The notes: a model not told the origin generated them from the sequence alone. DNA of 64,000 bases from Oegoconia quadripuncta (GCA_949316235.1 OX438743.1:41137242-41201241), one strand, 5' to 3'. Shown: positions 33,701 through 41,989, numbered from the stretch's first letter. Numbers and translations: made by a program.

Positions 33701-36700
33701 ACTAGATAACGGATAAACATACATAAATATTTATATAAACATCCATGACTCAGGAATTAATGTTCGTAGTCATCACACAAACATTTACCCTTCGCGGGTT
33801 TCGAACCCGCAACCGTTGGTTTCGCTGACTGGGTAACTATCCACTACACCAACCGGTGGTCAATATACAGGGCGTCCCAAAGTTATGGGACATGAAGGGG
33901 AAGTACCTTAAATATCGTAGATAGTGAATTTTGCTCAAAGAAGACTTTATGTTATTTTTAAAAGTTAGTAATTCTGCATTCATAGATTTTCTAAAAATTA
34001 CTTGCTTCGGCTGGGAATCGAACCGACTTAAATGTGAAAAAAAAAACACCCTACTTTTATGATGCCAATCGAAAGAATAGCTAAAAAATAATAACTCTGC
34101 CTAAGTAACATAGTATTTTAAAAGAAAGGAACAACATAAAATGATCCCCGGACCTCACACCATTAGATTTCTTCTTTTGGGGATACGTGAAAGATATGCT
34201 ATACAAAAAGCGATACGAGAACGTAGGCGAGTTGCAAACAGAATTGTGCCATATCACATCGAGTGTTCACCATAAAATGATTAGAAAATCAACAGGCAGC
34301 GGGCTCATTAAAAGATTGGCGATTTGCGTAAGACAAGAGGGATCACATTTTGAGCATTTAATTAATTAATTTACAAAAAAATACCTACTTAATTGACTAC
34401 GGCAGTTTCATGTATGTTTTTTATTTGATTAAAATGACTAATTTCACGTTGTTCCTTTCTTTTAAAATACTATGTTACTTAGGCAGAGTTATTATTTTTT
34501 AGCTATTCTTTCGATTGGCATCATAAAAGTAGGGTGTTTTTTTTTTCACATTTGAGTCGGTTCGATTCCCAGCCGAAGCAAATAATTTTTAGAAAATCTA
34601 TGAATGCAGAATTACTAACTTTTAAAAATAACATAAAGTCTTCTTTGAGCAAAATTCACTATCTACGATATTTAAGGTACTTCCCCTTCATGTCCCATAA
34701 CTTTGGGACGCCCTGTATAATAATAATATGTAAGTAGTTTATAAAATAAAAAAAAATTAAAAGTTAATTTAAACTTGCTTCTAATTGTCGCATCGAAATG
34801 AAACTTTGTATGTACCTATATGTAATTCTGATGACAATACTATAATTTGGTATCTTGGAGCTGATCTGATGATGGAGCCAGGAGGTGGATGCTGAAACCC
34901 TTCAGTGGTTACTAGTATAGGTACCCCTCGAGTTTGGGCTCATATGATTCGCTTTGACGAGACCAATATATTACACTTGGTGTCGACGATCTGATGATGG
35001 ATCGAGGAGATGGATGGTGGAAATGTAGCGTGTTTTTTTAGTATTGGGTCTTTACCTATGAAATTGGAGTTTTTTTTCTTCGTTAATCATATGTACCAAC
35101 TCCTGCGATTTTCAAAGCTATATCCAAATTTGTTTTTTATTTGGAAAATGGAATATTATTTCAGGGTTTCATAACCATTTCTTATATTCGCTGAAACTTT
35201 TATAAAGCGGTTACTTTTAAAAATTAACGCTGCCCATACTTGACTTAATGTTATCCGATAATACACACAAAGTTTAGCTAAATTTTGATTTGCCGTTCCC
35301 AAAAAAAAAAAAAACAAAAATGTTTGTATGGAGAAAACAGTCTTAATGAAATTCTTCATACAAAACGCCAATTTCATAGGTAAGGACCTAATATTTTAAA
35401 CTACAATATTATTGTATCCTGAACGTTATCATCAAGAACAATTTGACAGAAAAACACCTAATACACAATTTTAAGTGTTAATGTCGGAAACGTAATTTGC
35501 CGACTGTGATTGTTTCTTATTACTGAACGGTATTGAACAACTTGTCCGTCCTACCTTCATTACCAAGGCGTAATGACAGTGAAGTGGTACAGATTTGTCA
35601 ACGGTGATTATTCATAGGAATGTACCAACGAGCAGTCATGGGAAACCATACAAACAAACTTATGGCGTAATGCATTTCCGCTAGTTGCACAGGGCCGCAT
35701 TAAGTGACTGCAGGCGCACAGAGTACGCAAATTTTAGTCTCACCGATTTTTTTTTTATGCATAACGGGTTGACAAAGATACCATACTGAATTAAAATAAA
35801 TCATTAGTTATTTTACTACAAATTCGCACCTTCTGTATGCAAATTATTTAATATATTTTATTACTTTCCGCCCATGGCATCGCCTGCGTGTGATACTTTG
35901 TCGCGGATATATTATGTTTAATTTGTTTATGCCGCGGAAACTAATCACTTTAGCGGGATAAAAAATATCCTATGTAATCCAGCGTATGTTTTTTTATGCA
36001 CAACGGGTTGGTACTTGACCTCAATCACACCTGATGTTAAGTGAATGTCCTACTATATAGCACATTTCATCAAAATTTGTTCAGAAATAAATATCCAAAC
36101 TTTCGCATTTATATTAAATTAGATTAACCTTTATCATTCAGTAATTATATAGGTCTTAATTAAACAATGCCCCACAAAACCGTTTGCAGAATACAATTTC
36201 AATCAAGAGGGGCACAAATTAAACACTATTAAACGTTATTGGGCGCTAAAAACTAGTTAGGTACGCCTCTGTCCACAACAAAGGATCAATTAGACATGAT
36301 ACTGGTGAAAATTGTGAAATGTATAGGAGATAATGAGAGGTTAGCGCGAAGGATATCCCACATCCGTCACTTTGTGTCGCCGGCTTCAAAGCCAAATGCT
36401 GAAAATCTAGCCAGATGACCTAACTATATAGCTAGATAAAACAATCAACGGGCTTATTAGTCTAAATCTAGTTTTCAGCATTCCTTTTAGTATAGTGGTA
36501 TTTGTTCATAGATTAAATACCTACTAATATAATATGGTATACAGGTGTAGTAATTTATAATAATGTTGAGGGCTCTGTCAAGACAGATACGTATTAACCG
36601 AGACTGTCACTTTTTAACGCCACTGGGTGTCACGTGTGCGTTTGGTATATTTAAAGGGGACACATGGATGTTGGAGCATTACACTTATATTTTATTTATG

Positions 36701-39700
36701 CACAACCGGTTAGTACTTGACCCCATCACATCTGATGTTAAGGGAAGATGAGGCCGAAGATGGAAGCGTACTGACCCGGAAACCCAAGTAGGTATTTGGG
36801 GAACTGGCTATCTTATCTTTGACCACCGGAACACAACAATACCATTAACATTGCTGTTTGGCGGCAGATTTAGATAATATGGTGGTAGCTAGCCAGGCGG
36901 ATGTTTAAAATGCCCTACCACCAACCAAACCGAGTACTAAACATGTACCCCGCTGGGAATCGAGCCCGCGACCTCCGAATCGGAGACCCTATGTTGTTGA
37001 CATTGAGCCACGGAGGTGGTTACTTATATACCCCTACTTGTATGTATACTTCCCAGTTTGTAAATATCATTGCGCTATATCTGGAAACACTCGTCGTAAC
37101 TTCGCTAATCGTTTTTGATTAGCGAAGTTAAGCAATGTCTGGCGCGGTCAGTCCTTGGATGGGTGATCCATCCAAGGTATGACCACGTTTGACGTTGCAT
37201 ATTTCGCTGCCAATGCGACAGCACCACGAGTGATTTAGTTACGCATGTGCATTAACATTTCGTTAACTTCGAAGAACTCTACATACCGGGTGAAAACAAT
37301 TAGTGTACTCGCGTTATTATTTCTTTACTATAACAGACATTTATAACTTTTTACCGATACTTTAAAATTTCATCTTGTGAACAAAATGACATGATCCATA
37401 GATTTTCATAGCTTACATTACCTTCATGGACAAAAATGATAATGATAACTGTCCAACGGCTAATATAATAATGGGTTAATATAAGAAATCATACCAATTT
37501 TTTTGTTTTTCGAATGAGTATTACATTTGGCAAACAGCCCACAAACTCACTGACAGTACATTTTGTAAATTTCATTCATGTCAACACATCACTCATCAGG
37601 CCTTAAACGTCCCATTGCAAGACGTAGACCTTCAGCATGCGACTAAAAGAGAACGCGGACCTTAGGTATACAAGGTGACTTCTAAGTTTGACAGAATCTT
37701 TTCACTATGGAATCAACTCTGAAATAGCGAAAAGAAAACCAGCTGTTGTATTCAAAAGTTCAATAACTAGGTCAATATTTTTAGGTTCCCGTATATCACT
37801 TGGAAAGTTAGGTTTAGGATGGTAGCAGTTACTCTCAGAATAGTGATTAGTAAGAAAAATTAACGAGTTTTAAAATTTTGTAAATAAAATCGGGTAAAAT
37901 TTTTGTGAAATCATTTCAATCATTTTGTAATCAGTTAAAAAACAACCCCTAGGGGTTGTCCTAGGACAATCTTGATTTTACACCCAAAGTCGGTGATAAT
38001 ATTATCTCTGGGACCATTCCAATAAAACTTTTACATATTTATTTTCATTGTTGAAATAATATTCGCGTGAGTTATTTTATTATTATTTATGTCACAATAC
38101 TCAATTTATTGTTATTTAAATAGCATGATTATCTTTTATTCTGTACTTTCTGTCTTTTTCGATAGATTATAAAAAGTTGATTGATACCACTAATCAAAAC
38201 ATAAGACTATAAAACTATAGCTATAACTTTAAATTACACTCAAGAAATTCGACGGTACTCAATTAATTTACATTGATTTAAATAGTTAAACAATTTTGTT
38301 TCCCTGTAACTTTGCTCTTCAGCAAGATTTGATGGGACGCAAACTAACTATACTAGCAAACTACACTAAGTTCATTGTACAAACAATAAATCGTTTGATT
38401 ATTTGTCTCATTGATTTATCGACCCACCTACTCAAATAAACGTTTAAATAAAACAGTTTCTTTCACGGTCTGTAATAGTTCGGTCAACCTTTTTTGACTT
38501 CACCCGGTATATCTACGATTCGTCGTTTCCTTTGTGGGCGTGTGCTGAACCGTAATTAATTAAGAAAAGAACCTTTAATAGTCTAGTGTTATGTTATATG
38601 TGACTCAATAATTTAATTAATCTCCGGTATACATTAAAATAAATTCCAATCTGCCACTAAATTATATACAAAGAGCATTTTATATAATTTCTAACCAGTT
38701 AGATTAGAAGTAAGTACAGACATGATCATCGATTATCGATCATTATTTTTTAATTAATTATCTTTATCGAAGTAAAAATGTTAAATGTACCTATTTCAGA
38801 GCAACACAATTTTATATTATTTGACTATTTCTGACGTTATTTTTATAATTTACGAAGTAGGTTTTGATTACTTGATGGTTTGAGTATATTCCTTAGCCGT
38901 CTCAGAGGGCATGCGACCTTTTACAAATGCCTTAGGTTAGATAATTCGTCGCGTATGTATTTTCGAACTGTGCATGTTTTGTACTATGCCTATATACGTT
39001 TGTACGTTCGATTACTCCAAGATTCCATAACAGATTTGCCTGATTCTCTTTTGTTAGAAAGATGCTACTCTACAGGTGGTCCAACTTAAACTTCATTAAG
39101 ATCTGCTAATGGAGTACTCATGGATATACAGGAATTTCTTACTAGTACCGACAGAAGTACCATGATTGGGTTGTTTCTATTTATTTATTTGTCTAAAATG
39201 TTACTAAGTTATACTAATATTTATGTCTAGTTGCATTTTGTGACTTTGTATTTTGTGATAGATAATCATGCAGCCATGGCATATTTAATAATTGGGGGAT
39301 AGAAACCCTAACTGCAATGATGTCGGATGTTTTTTAATTTTATTGGCTCTTCAATTATTATTGATTTTTCTCAATCTACATCTTATTTCGATCCCCGCGT
39401 AGACCACAGGGAGTTAATTTGGAACAGGGACCATTGCGCATTGGACGTACGTTTCGAAGCACGTAAATACTGGTATAACTTTCAAGGGCTTACAGCGCTA
39501 ACATCTTTGCATTAGCAATTACTTATCAGCTCGTGCTTCAAAGACTACATTATATTCACTATTAGTGCCGTACAAGAATAGGAACCTATTTATTATACTT
39601 AGGTACCAATTCATTTGGAATTATAACACTTCTTTACCGACTTCTAAAAATCAATTCGTTTGTTTGTTTGTTTGTTTGTAAACGCTTTATTGTTTGTAGT

Positions 39701-41074
39701 TGGTTTTTGTATATTTCGCGATAATCTCCTATATTTGTGAACCTATTTCAATAATTCTTTTTTTAATATTTATTATTAATAAAATTTAAATTTGGTGGAG
39801 ATCGTGACGTACTCTTGAGATAGAAAACAGAATATTACTGAAGTCGGTTGTTTTTCTAATTTTAGCGATTTAATTTTATTTATAGTTGAAGTCGAATAAG
39901 AGTCGTTGGAGAGAAAGTAAGTACCTAAAATATTGGGTTTTAAAAATTTCACAACGAAGAAAAATAATCTCTAATTTTTAAAAACAAGAACAATTGCATT
40001 CATTGTTTTTTACTGAATATTTGTAAGACTCCCATTTATTCCAATTTGAGAGAAAATTGACATATATAAACGTCAAGACCTATATCCCAAATACGGTCAG
40101 AGATATATCGAAAATAAACGTTTGGGTGATCCAAACCTTAAAAGATTTATACTTGTTACAACATCTAAGGGGACAGTAAGTGAATATTTCGTGAAAGCAA
40201 GTTTATAGATGTTTTTTAGTATGAAGGCCCTCAGCCTCTTTATGAGAATTACGGGAAGAATTGATTTAATTTTTTCCACGTGCTGAATACCACGCGGTAC
40301 TTTTAAGACATATTAGATTCGTGGTCTATCTTTATTTTGAGATCCAATATTTATTTTGAGCATTTTCCTTATAATTGATAGAGATGACTTTATTGTCATT
40401 TTTATCGATTCGATTCCTGGCTCAGGCAAATTACTGTAAAATTCCTTGAATGCACTCTTACTTGTTTGTTTTAATTCAAAATTTTTTTCCTGATCGTTAT
40501 TATCTTTAAAACTTCAAATCTTTTTCCTCTTCGTAAATGTATCTGTAATAATAATAGTACTTTCCCTCCGCTATTTTGCACTCTGTATATGAAATGAGTG
40601 AATACGTCAATGTCAATTTTAACAATCAAAGTTTGTGCAAAGCCGGACTTATCACATTGACTGATCGTTTCCACTAGATTTTAACCAGATTTATTTGCGG
40701 GTTTCATTTTATATAAAGCATTATAGATTACCACAGAAAATACACATTAATACAAGAAAAAACAAACGTTTGGGCGGTTTAATTTTTATCGCGTCTCCGA
40801 CTCAGTGATTCAACCAGCGAACGGTAACGATACGAAGGTCCAGATTCAATTCTCCGATGATTAATTTAAATAATTTAACCAGTAAAATTTTCATTGTTCA
40901 ATTTTACCATTAAAAAATTTCTTACGATTTTATGTTAACTTCATTAGTAAAATATTTTATATACCTCATTATACTAGACGTTACTTCACTAAAGGTATTA
41001 CGCATGGCTTAATACTTAGCTAATTTTGTTATTTTTTTTCACTGTTAATCAAAATTCCTTACCAAGAATTTCAT
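24367..41074 (-). CDS. Secreted Gly-Tyr-rich cuticle-type protein, four exons
   Basis: Joined from 41063-41074, 33124-33310, 27360-27503 and 24367-24563 on the minus strand. The lengths 12, 187, 144 and 197 nt sum to 540, exactly 179 codons plus TAA. Residues 1-16 (MKFLIIAALAVTAVCA) form a classical signal peptide, with cleavage expected before EEAKK. Next comes a short charged stretch (KKTEKR) and then GYGG/GLGG repeats to residue 179. Two spacers with Ala, Val and Ser (APVAVSKVAYSTT at 69-81, PAVSYANQVAY at 125-135) interrupt them, and the end is YFGHH. Glycine-rich cuticular proteins of insects show this plan: tiny first coding exon, signal peptide, GYG repeats. The likely role is a structural component of cuticle or another secreted matrix. 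Silk-, shell- or antimicrobial-type Gly-rich proteins are alternatives. A TATA box lies about 75 bp upstream of the ATG. The intron phases are 0, 1 and 1. I am confident of the gene model, less so of the exact tissue. Confidence 0.9.
24690..24745. repeat. (AT)n microsatellite
   Basis: About 27 TA units in intron 3, directly before the LINE 3' UTR at 24746. Confidence 0.95.
24746..25325 (+). repeat. LINE 3' UTR with short (CTAT)n tail (family L-f)
   Basis: Highly similar to 14530-15145 with small indels, ending in AATAAACGATC and about five CTAT units. Located in intron 3, antisense to the host gene. Confidence 0.75.
25440..25650 (-). repeat. SINE family B, internally deleted
   Basis: The tail and body are present (GCCACCTAGTTCCACACTAA, AACATCCATAACTCTGG) and the head end ACCAAACAGATCGTC, but the B-box region has been lost. 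Confidence 0.75.
25685..25780 (-). repeat. SINE family D, tRNA-like head only
   Basis: The reverse complement contains GTGGCTTAGCGGTTAAGACG (A-box) and CCGGGTTCGAATCCCAGG (B-box). It stops at CCAATGAGTAG. Confidence 0.75.
25781..26494. other. Intron 3 spacer, no gene
   Basis: Includes a probable minus-strand LINE UTR near 25915-26025. The open frame at 26129-26338 has no recognised domain. Confidence 0.35.
26495..26983 (+). repeat. Inverted segmental repeat X, right arm
   Basis: Mirror of 22095-22626, beginning CCGACTGTTGGGTATGGCGA and ending TCTTTCAATGTGAAGACGA at the SINE. It encloses exon 4 together with the left arm. Confidence 0.85.
26983..27255 (+). repeat. SINE family B, full length, beside exon 3
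   Basis: CGACCTGTTTGGTGTAGTGG head, GGGTTCGAATCCC B-box, full body, ATATTTATGTATTTT tail. It ends about 105 bp from exon 3. Confidence 0.92.
27360..27503 (-). CDS. Exon 3 of the Gly-rich protein gene
   Basis: 144 nt. The acceptor is TTCTTTTCAG before CTGGTGC, and the donor is CTCG/GTGAGT. Both flanking introns are phase 1, so the exon is symmetric and could be skipped in frame. It encodes Ala-67 (split) to Gly-115 (split), including APVAVSKVAYSTTHG and GYGG repeats. Confidence 0.92.
27633..27892 (-). repeat. SINE family B, full length, beside exon 3
   Basis: Minus-strand copy in inverted orientation to 26983-27255, on the other side of exon 3 at about 130 bp. It has the B-box GGGTTCGAATCCC on its own strand. 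Confidence 0.9.
27893..28049 (+). repeat. Direct segmental repeat Y, right copy
   Basis: Matches 22677-22868 with a deletion of about 25 bases after GGGTGTTGG. It leads into the MITE at 28050. Confidence 0.8.
28050..28358. mobile_element. MITE with TATTAATAAA-type ends and internal repeats (family M-a)
   Basis: Starts CTTAGCCCCGTATTAATAAA and ends TTTATTAATACGTGCGCTAG. TTTATTAATACGTG-like modules and CTCAAG/CTTGAG pairs recur inside. A copy in opposite orientation lies at 52058-52320, and a partial one at 22870-22923. Confidence 0.7.
28375..28527 (-). repeat. 5S-derived SINE
   Basis: The reverse complement carries CGATTCAAAGTTAAGCAATG then GGATGGGTGACCAGTGGTGG. The distal part includes AACCAGGACCGACAATTTCA (plus-strand reading). 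Confidence 0.6.
28528..28907. other. No gene seen
   Basis: A short direct repeat, TAGTTAGGTTGGGTA..ACACTA, occurs twice at 28580-28630. Nothing else. Confidence 0.4.
28908..28985 (+). repeat. 5S-derived SINE, core
   Basis: TCGATTATCAACGTTAAGCA, then TGCCTGACGCGGTCAGTGGG and TGACCACTATAGGCA, close to the 5S-like consensus. Confidence 0.6.
28986..29101 (-). repeat. SINE family D tail
   Basis: GGATATAGGCCTTCCCTTGT through TTTTTATTTCTCAGGCATGG, the same tail as at 6180-6310. It directly abuts the 5S-type fragment. Confidence 0.7.
29395..29490 (-). repeat. SINE family D tail
   Basis: ATCATCTCAGCCCGTAAACA, GGATATAGGCCTACCCTCGT and GGGAGTATGGGCCATAGTCC. Confidence 0.75.
29491..30156. other. Intron 2 spacer, no gene
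   Basis: Nothing recognised beyond AT-rich DNA. Confidence 0.4.
30157..30212 (+). repeat. SINE family B tail fragment
   Basis: CTTGCTTAGTGTGGAACTAG and AAAGATATTTATTCATTTA. Confidence 0.65.
30215..30505 (-). repeat. SINE family A, nearly full length
   Basis: Body from CAACTGGTTGGTACTTGGC to GAGTACTTAAGTACAGTGGG. The head is degenerate (B-box lost). Confidence 0.8.
30790..30965 (+). repeat. Candidate retroelement 3' end with poly-A
   Basis: GC-richer block (GGTAGGCACACTCTGTGAGT, CTGCGGAGGGTGCCTTTGCA) ending in a poly-A of about 22 bases at 30944-30965. No protein motif. Confidence 0.45.
31010..31151. mobile_element. Foldback MITE (family M-b)
   Basis: About 45-bp inverted arms: left GTCCTCTTACACCATCCTAA then ACTAATTCGGCATACATTG, right its near complement CATGTATGCCGAATTAGTG then TTTAGGGTGCTGTAATAGGC. 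A short A/T-rich loop separates them. Confidence 0.75.
31185..31236. repeat. 16-bp tandem repeat, three units
   Basis: Three copies of AAGTGATAACAGGTAA in a row plus a partial fourth. Confidence 0.9.
31371..32166. mobile_element. Candidate TIR element, ends ACAGGGTGGTT
   Basis: The left end TATACAGGGTGGTTGAGA and the right end GAGAACCACCCTGTATA are inverted and TA-flanked. The interior includes a 5S-type SINE and unrecognised DNA. No transposase was seen. The two ends could also belong to different insertions. Confidence 0.45.
31650..31835 (-). repeat. 5S-derived SINE
   Basis: The reverse complement gives TTCGATTAGCAAAGTTAAGC, AATGTATGGCGTGGTCAGTC and TTTGGATGGGTCACCCATAG. The distal part CAACCGGGACCGACTATTTA is shared with 28375-28527. 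Confidence 0.7.
32330..32468 (-). repeat. SINE family A, old relic
   Basis: TAGCTATCTTATCTCAAATA, GCCGGGACACGACAGTGCC and TTAAGATGGTGGTAGGTAAG keep the family order with heavy divergence. Confidence 0.5.
32490..32678. mobile_element. MITE with GC-rich tips (family M-c)
   Basis: The left tip AGGCTACCCGCCCACGACAG and the right tip GTCGTGGGCGGGCAGCCT are inverted. The flanks read TTATA and TATAT, suggesting a TATA or TA target duplication. About 187 bp with no coding capacity. Confidence 0.7.
32849..33101 (+). repeat. SINE family B beside the exon 2 donor
   Basis: The head CGACCTGTTTGGTGTAGTGG is present, but the B-box is damaged (GCGGGTTGTTGTTG). The tail GATATTTATTTATTTATTC ends about 20 bp from the 5' splice site of intron 2. 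Confidence 0.85.
33124..33310 (-). CDS. Exon 2 of the Gly-rich protein gene
   Basis: 187 nt. The acceptor CTTTCTCAG precedes ATCATAGC and the donor is TATG/GTAAGT. It encodes residues 5-66 plus one base of codon 67: the hydrophobic end of the signal peptide (IIAALAVTAVCA), EEAKKTEKR, then GLGG/GYGG repeats. The exon has no ATG before the hydrophobic stretch, which is why exon 1 is required. Confidence 0.92.
33340..33420 (-). repeat. SINE family A, short relic
   Basis: CTGGCTATCTTATCTCAAAC and AACCAAACAGAGTACTAAA. Confidence 0.5.
33640..33861 (-). repeat. SINE family C, full length
   Basis: The reverse complement starts GACCACCGGTTGGTGTAGTG (A-box region). The B-box region reads GCGGGTTCGAAACCCGC, and the body ends GTCCGAAATATTTATTTA. 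Related in plan to family B but with a different body. Confidence 0.88.
33868..34715. mobile_element. Long-TIR DNA element, non-autonomous copy 2
   Basis: 848 bp with 268-bp inverted ends (33868-34135, 34448-34715), flanked by TA. The TIRs are nearly identical to copy 1 at 17776 and carry the same B-box-like CGGTTCGATTCCCAGCC. It lies right beside the head of the SINE C at 33640. Relative to copy 1 it keeps a longer piece of the transposase but lacks copy 1's left interior, so the two are separate internal-deletion products. Confidence 0.9.
34145..34369 (+). pseudogene. DDE transposase C-terminal remnant
   Basis: Within copy 2 of the long-TIR element. The frame reads SPDLTPLDFFFWGYVKD and then about 55 more codons to a TAA at 34367-34369. 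SPDLTPLDFFLWG is a signature of DDE_3-type transposases of the Tc1/mariner superfamily, the final D being the third catalytic acid. Everything upstream, including the first two acids, is deleted and the frame enters from the left TIR through a stop. Assignment to a named family is open. A DD41D-like group is possible. Confidence 0.75.
34718..35045. other. Intron 1 spacer, no gene
   Basis: Two similar segments, GATCTGATGATGGAGCCAGG at 34864 and GATCTGATGATGGATCGAGG at 34987, form an imperfect direct repeat of about 40 bp. No gene. Confidence 0.4.
35046..35389. mobile_element. MITE with TTACCTATGAAATTGG ends (family M-d)
   Basis: The left end GGGTCTTTACCTATGAAATT and the right end AATTTCATAGGTAAGGACC are inverted. 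The interior has no coding capacity. A longer copy in opposite orientation interrupts a SINE at 42082-42503. Confidence 0.8.
35747..35773 (-). repeat. SINE family A tail stub
   Basis: Poly-T then TTATGCATAACGGGTTG only. Confidence 0.5.
35989..36045 (-). repeat. SINE family A tail fragment
   Basis: TTTTTTTATGCACAACGGGT through ACACCTGATGTTAAGTGAA. Confidence 0.75.
36046..36690. other. Intron 1 spacer, no gene
   Basis: Nothing recognised. Confidence 0.4.
36691..37021 (-). repeat. SINE family A, full length
   Basis: Tail TTTATTTATGCACAACCGG, body, and a complete head. The reverse complement gives GTGGCTCAATGTCAACAACA and GGGCTCGATTCCC. Confidence 0.9.
37077..37200. repeat. 5S-derived SINE rearranged into inverted pieces
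   Basis: Contains two perfect palindromes. The first is ACTTCGCTAATCG, a short T spacer and GATTAGCGAAGT (37099-37128). The second is CCTTGGATGGGTGATCCATC followed by CAAGG (37153-37177). The middle is the plus-strand 5S-like core (AAGCAATGTCTGGCGCGGTC), while the outer parts are minus-strand. Confidence 0.7.
37201..39635. other. Intron 1 spacer, 2.4 kb, no gene
   Basis: 37580-37675 is a decayed SINE D tail (CATCAGGCCTTAAACGTCCC). 37668-37760 resembles one arm of the 50106 hairpin family (ACTCTGAAATAGCGAAAAGA). The remainder is AT-rich with only short open frames. Confidence 0.4.
39636..39853. mobile_element. Small TIR repeat with ACCGACTTC ends
   Basis: The left end ACCGACTTCTAAAAATC and the right end GAAGTCGGTTGTTTTT are inverted. 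The left part has four GTTT units. About 218 bp. Confidence 0.5.
39854..41062. other. 5' part of intron 1, no gene
   Basis: AT-rich. It includes the divergent TIR relic at 40395-40590 (separate entry) and ends at the exon 1 donor. Confidence 0.4.
40395..40590 (+). repeat. Ancient solo end of the long-TIR DNA element
   Basis: TCGATTCGATTCCTGGCTCA, TTCCTTGAATGCACTCTTAC and CACTCTGTATA line up in order with the right TIR of copies 1 and 2 (GGTTCGATTCCCAGCCGAAG, AATCTATGAATGCAGAATTA, GCCCTGTATA), but with much divergence. Confidence 0.5.
41063..41074 (-). CDS. Exon 1 (coding part) of the Gly-rich protein gene
   Basis: Only 12 coding bases, ATGAAATTCTTG (MKFL), followed at once by the donor GTAAGG. 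Too short to be found as an open frame. It was located by searching for a start codon plus donor that supplies a phase-0 join to the signal-peptide remainder in exon 2, and it is supported by the TATA box and initiator upstream. The 5' UTR would be about 40 nt. Confidence 0.88.
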
Positions 41075-41108
41075 GTTGATTGTGTTAGGTAGTACCACAG
41101 CACTGTTC

Positions 41109-41151
41109 ACTGACTGAGTGATGATCGACTCCTGCGCGAGTTGTTTATATA
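41109..41151 (-). promoter_or_regulatory. Core promoter of the Gly-rich protein gene
   Basis: On the minus strand GAGTATATAAACAACTC gives a TATA box at 41145-41151. About 30-36 bp downstream, CACTCAGTCAGTGAAC holds two overlapping TCAGT arthropod initiator motifs (41109-41117). The spacing is slightly long but within range. Confidence 0.75.
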
Positions 41152-41466
41152 CTCGAGGTTTGCGCTCTGTTAGTATGGTAGTATGGACACATGGCTAGCT
41201 CCAATTAATTCATTTTTTTTGTTGTCAAGGATACAATGATTGCATTACATCTTTCATCACGTAGGGGTGAAGTTTTTAAGGCTTGATACGTGATGGAAAA
41301 GGAGGAACCGATTACGAGTACATTCTTTGTTTCCGTCCGTGTGTCACAGACATTTTACTTGGGCGACTTTTGGAGTTGCAATGTTCAAATTTTGAAATTT
41401 AAAAAAATATTTATTTAGGAGTAATACCATTTACAAATAACTAAGCGGTTAGATATAGAATATAAG

Positions 41467-41506
41467 GTAAACCCAATGTTGTTTATATTGAGCCACGGAG
41501 GCGGTT
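41467..41506 (-). repeat. SINE family A head fragment
   Basis: AAACCCAATGTTGTTTATAT then TGAGCCACGGAGGCGG, the reverse complement of the A-box end. Confidence 0.75.
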
Positions 41507-41635
41507 CAAAGAAAAGGTATCGTTCGATTCGCCTTGATCCCCACAGTGTCATAGGATACAATTTTAAGCTTCGACGTAAAACGATTCGTATTGTGTGTTT
41601 GACATTGTTGTGTATATCCAATCTTTGCTCGGATT

Positions 41636-41900
41636 TGACGACCTGTTTGGTGTAGTGGCAGTAGTGGTTAGAAACTCTGCTGCTATACCAAAAGGTCTCG
41701 GGTTCGAATCCCGCTAGGGGCATATGTTTGTATGATGAATACGGACATGTGTACCCGAGTTATGGATGTTTATGTATTTATTTACAAAAAAAAATGTATT
41801 TGTGTAGTATATCAACCATCTGGTATCCACAACACAAGCCTAGTTGCTTAACGTGGAACTAGATGGCGCTGTCTGCATATGTCCATGGATATTTATATTT
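41636..41900 (+). repeat. SINE family B, full length
   Basis: Head with a small duplication in the A-box (TGTAGTGGCAGTAGTGGTTA), B-box GGGTTCGAATCCC, and full body. Confidence 0.9.
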
Positions 41901-41989
41901 TTTATATATTTATATATAGCTTAGTATTGCGTGGTTCGATTTCCGTGCGGTTTCTCTTATATCAAGCTTAAATTAGGGGAAATACGACC

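Noticed and set aside
38880..39515. Short plus-strand frames in intron 1 (38880-39089, 39327-39515)
   Set aside because: No domain, no splice context and base composition like the surrounding intron.
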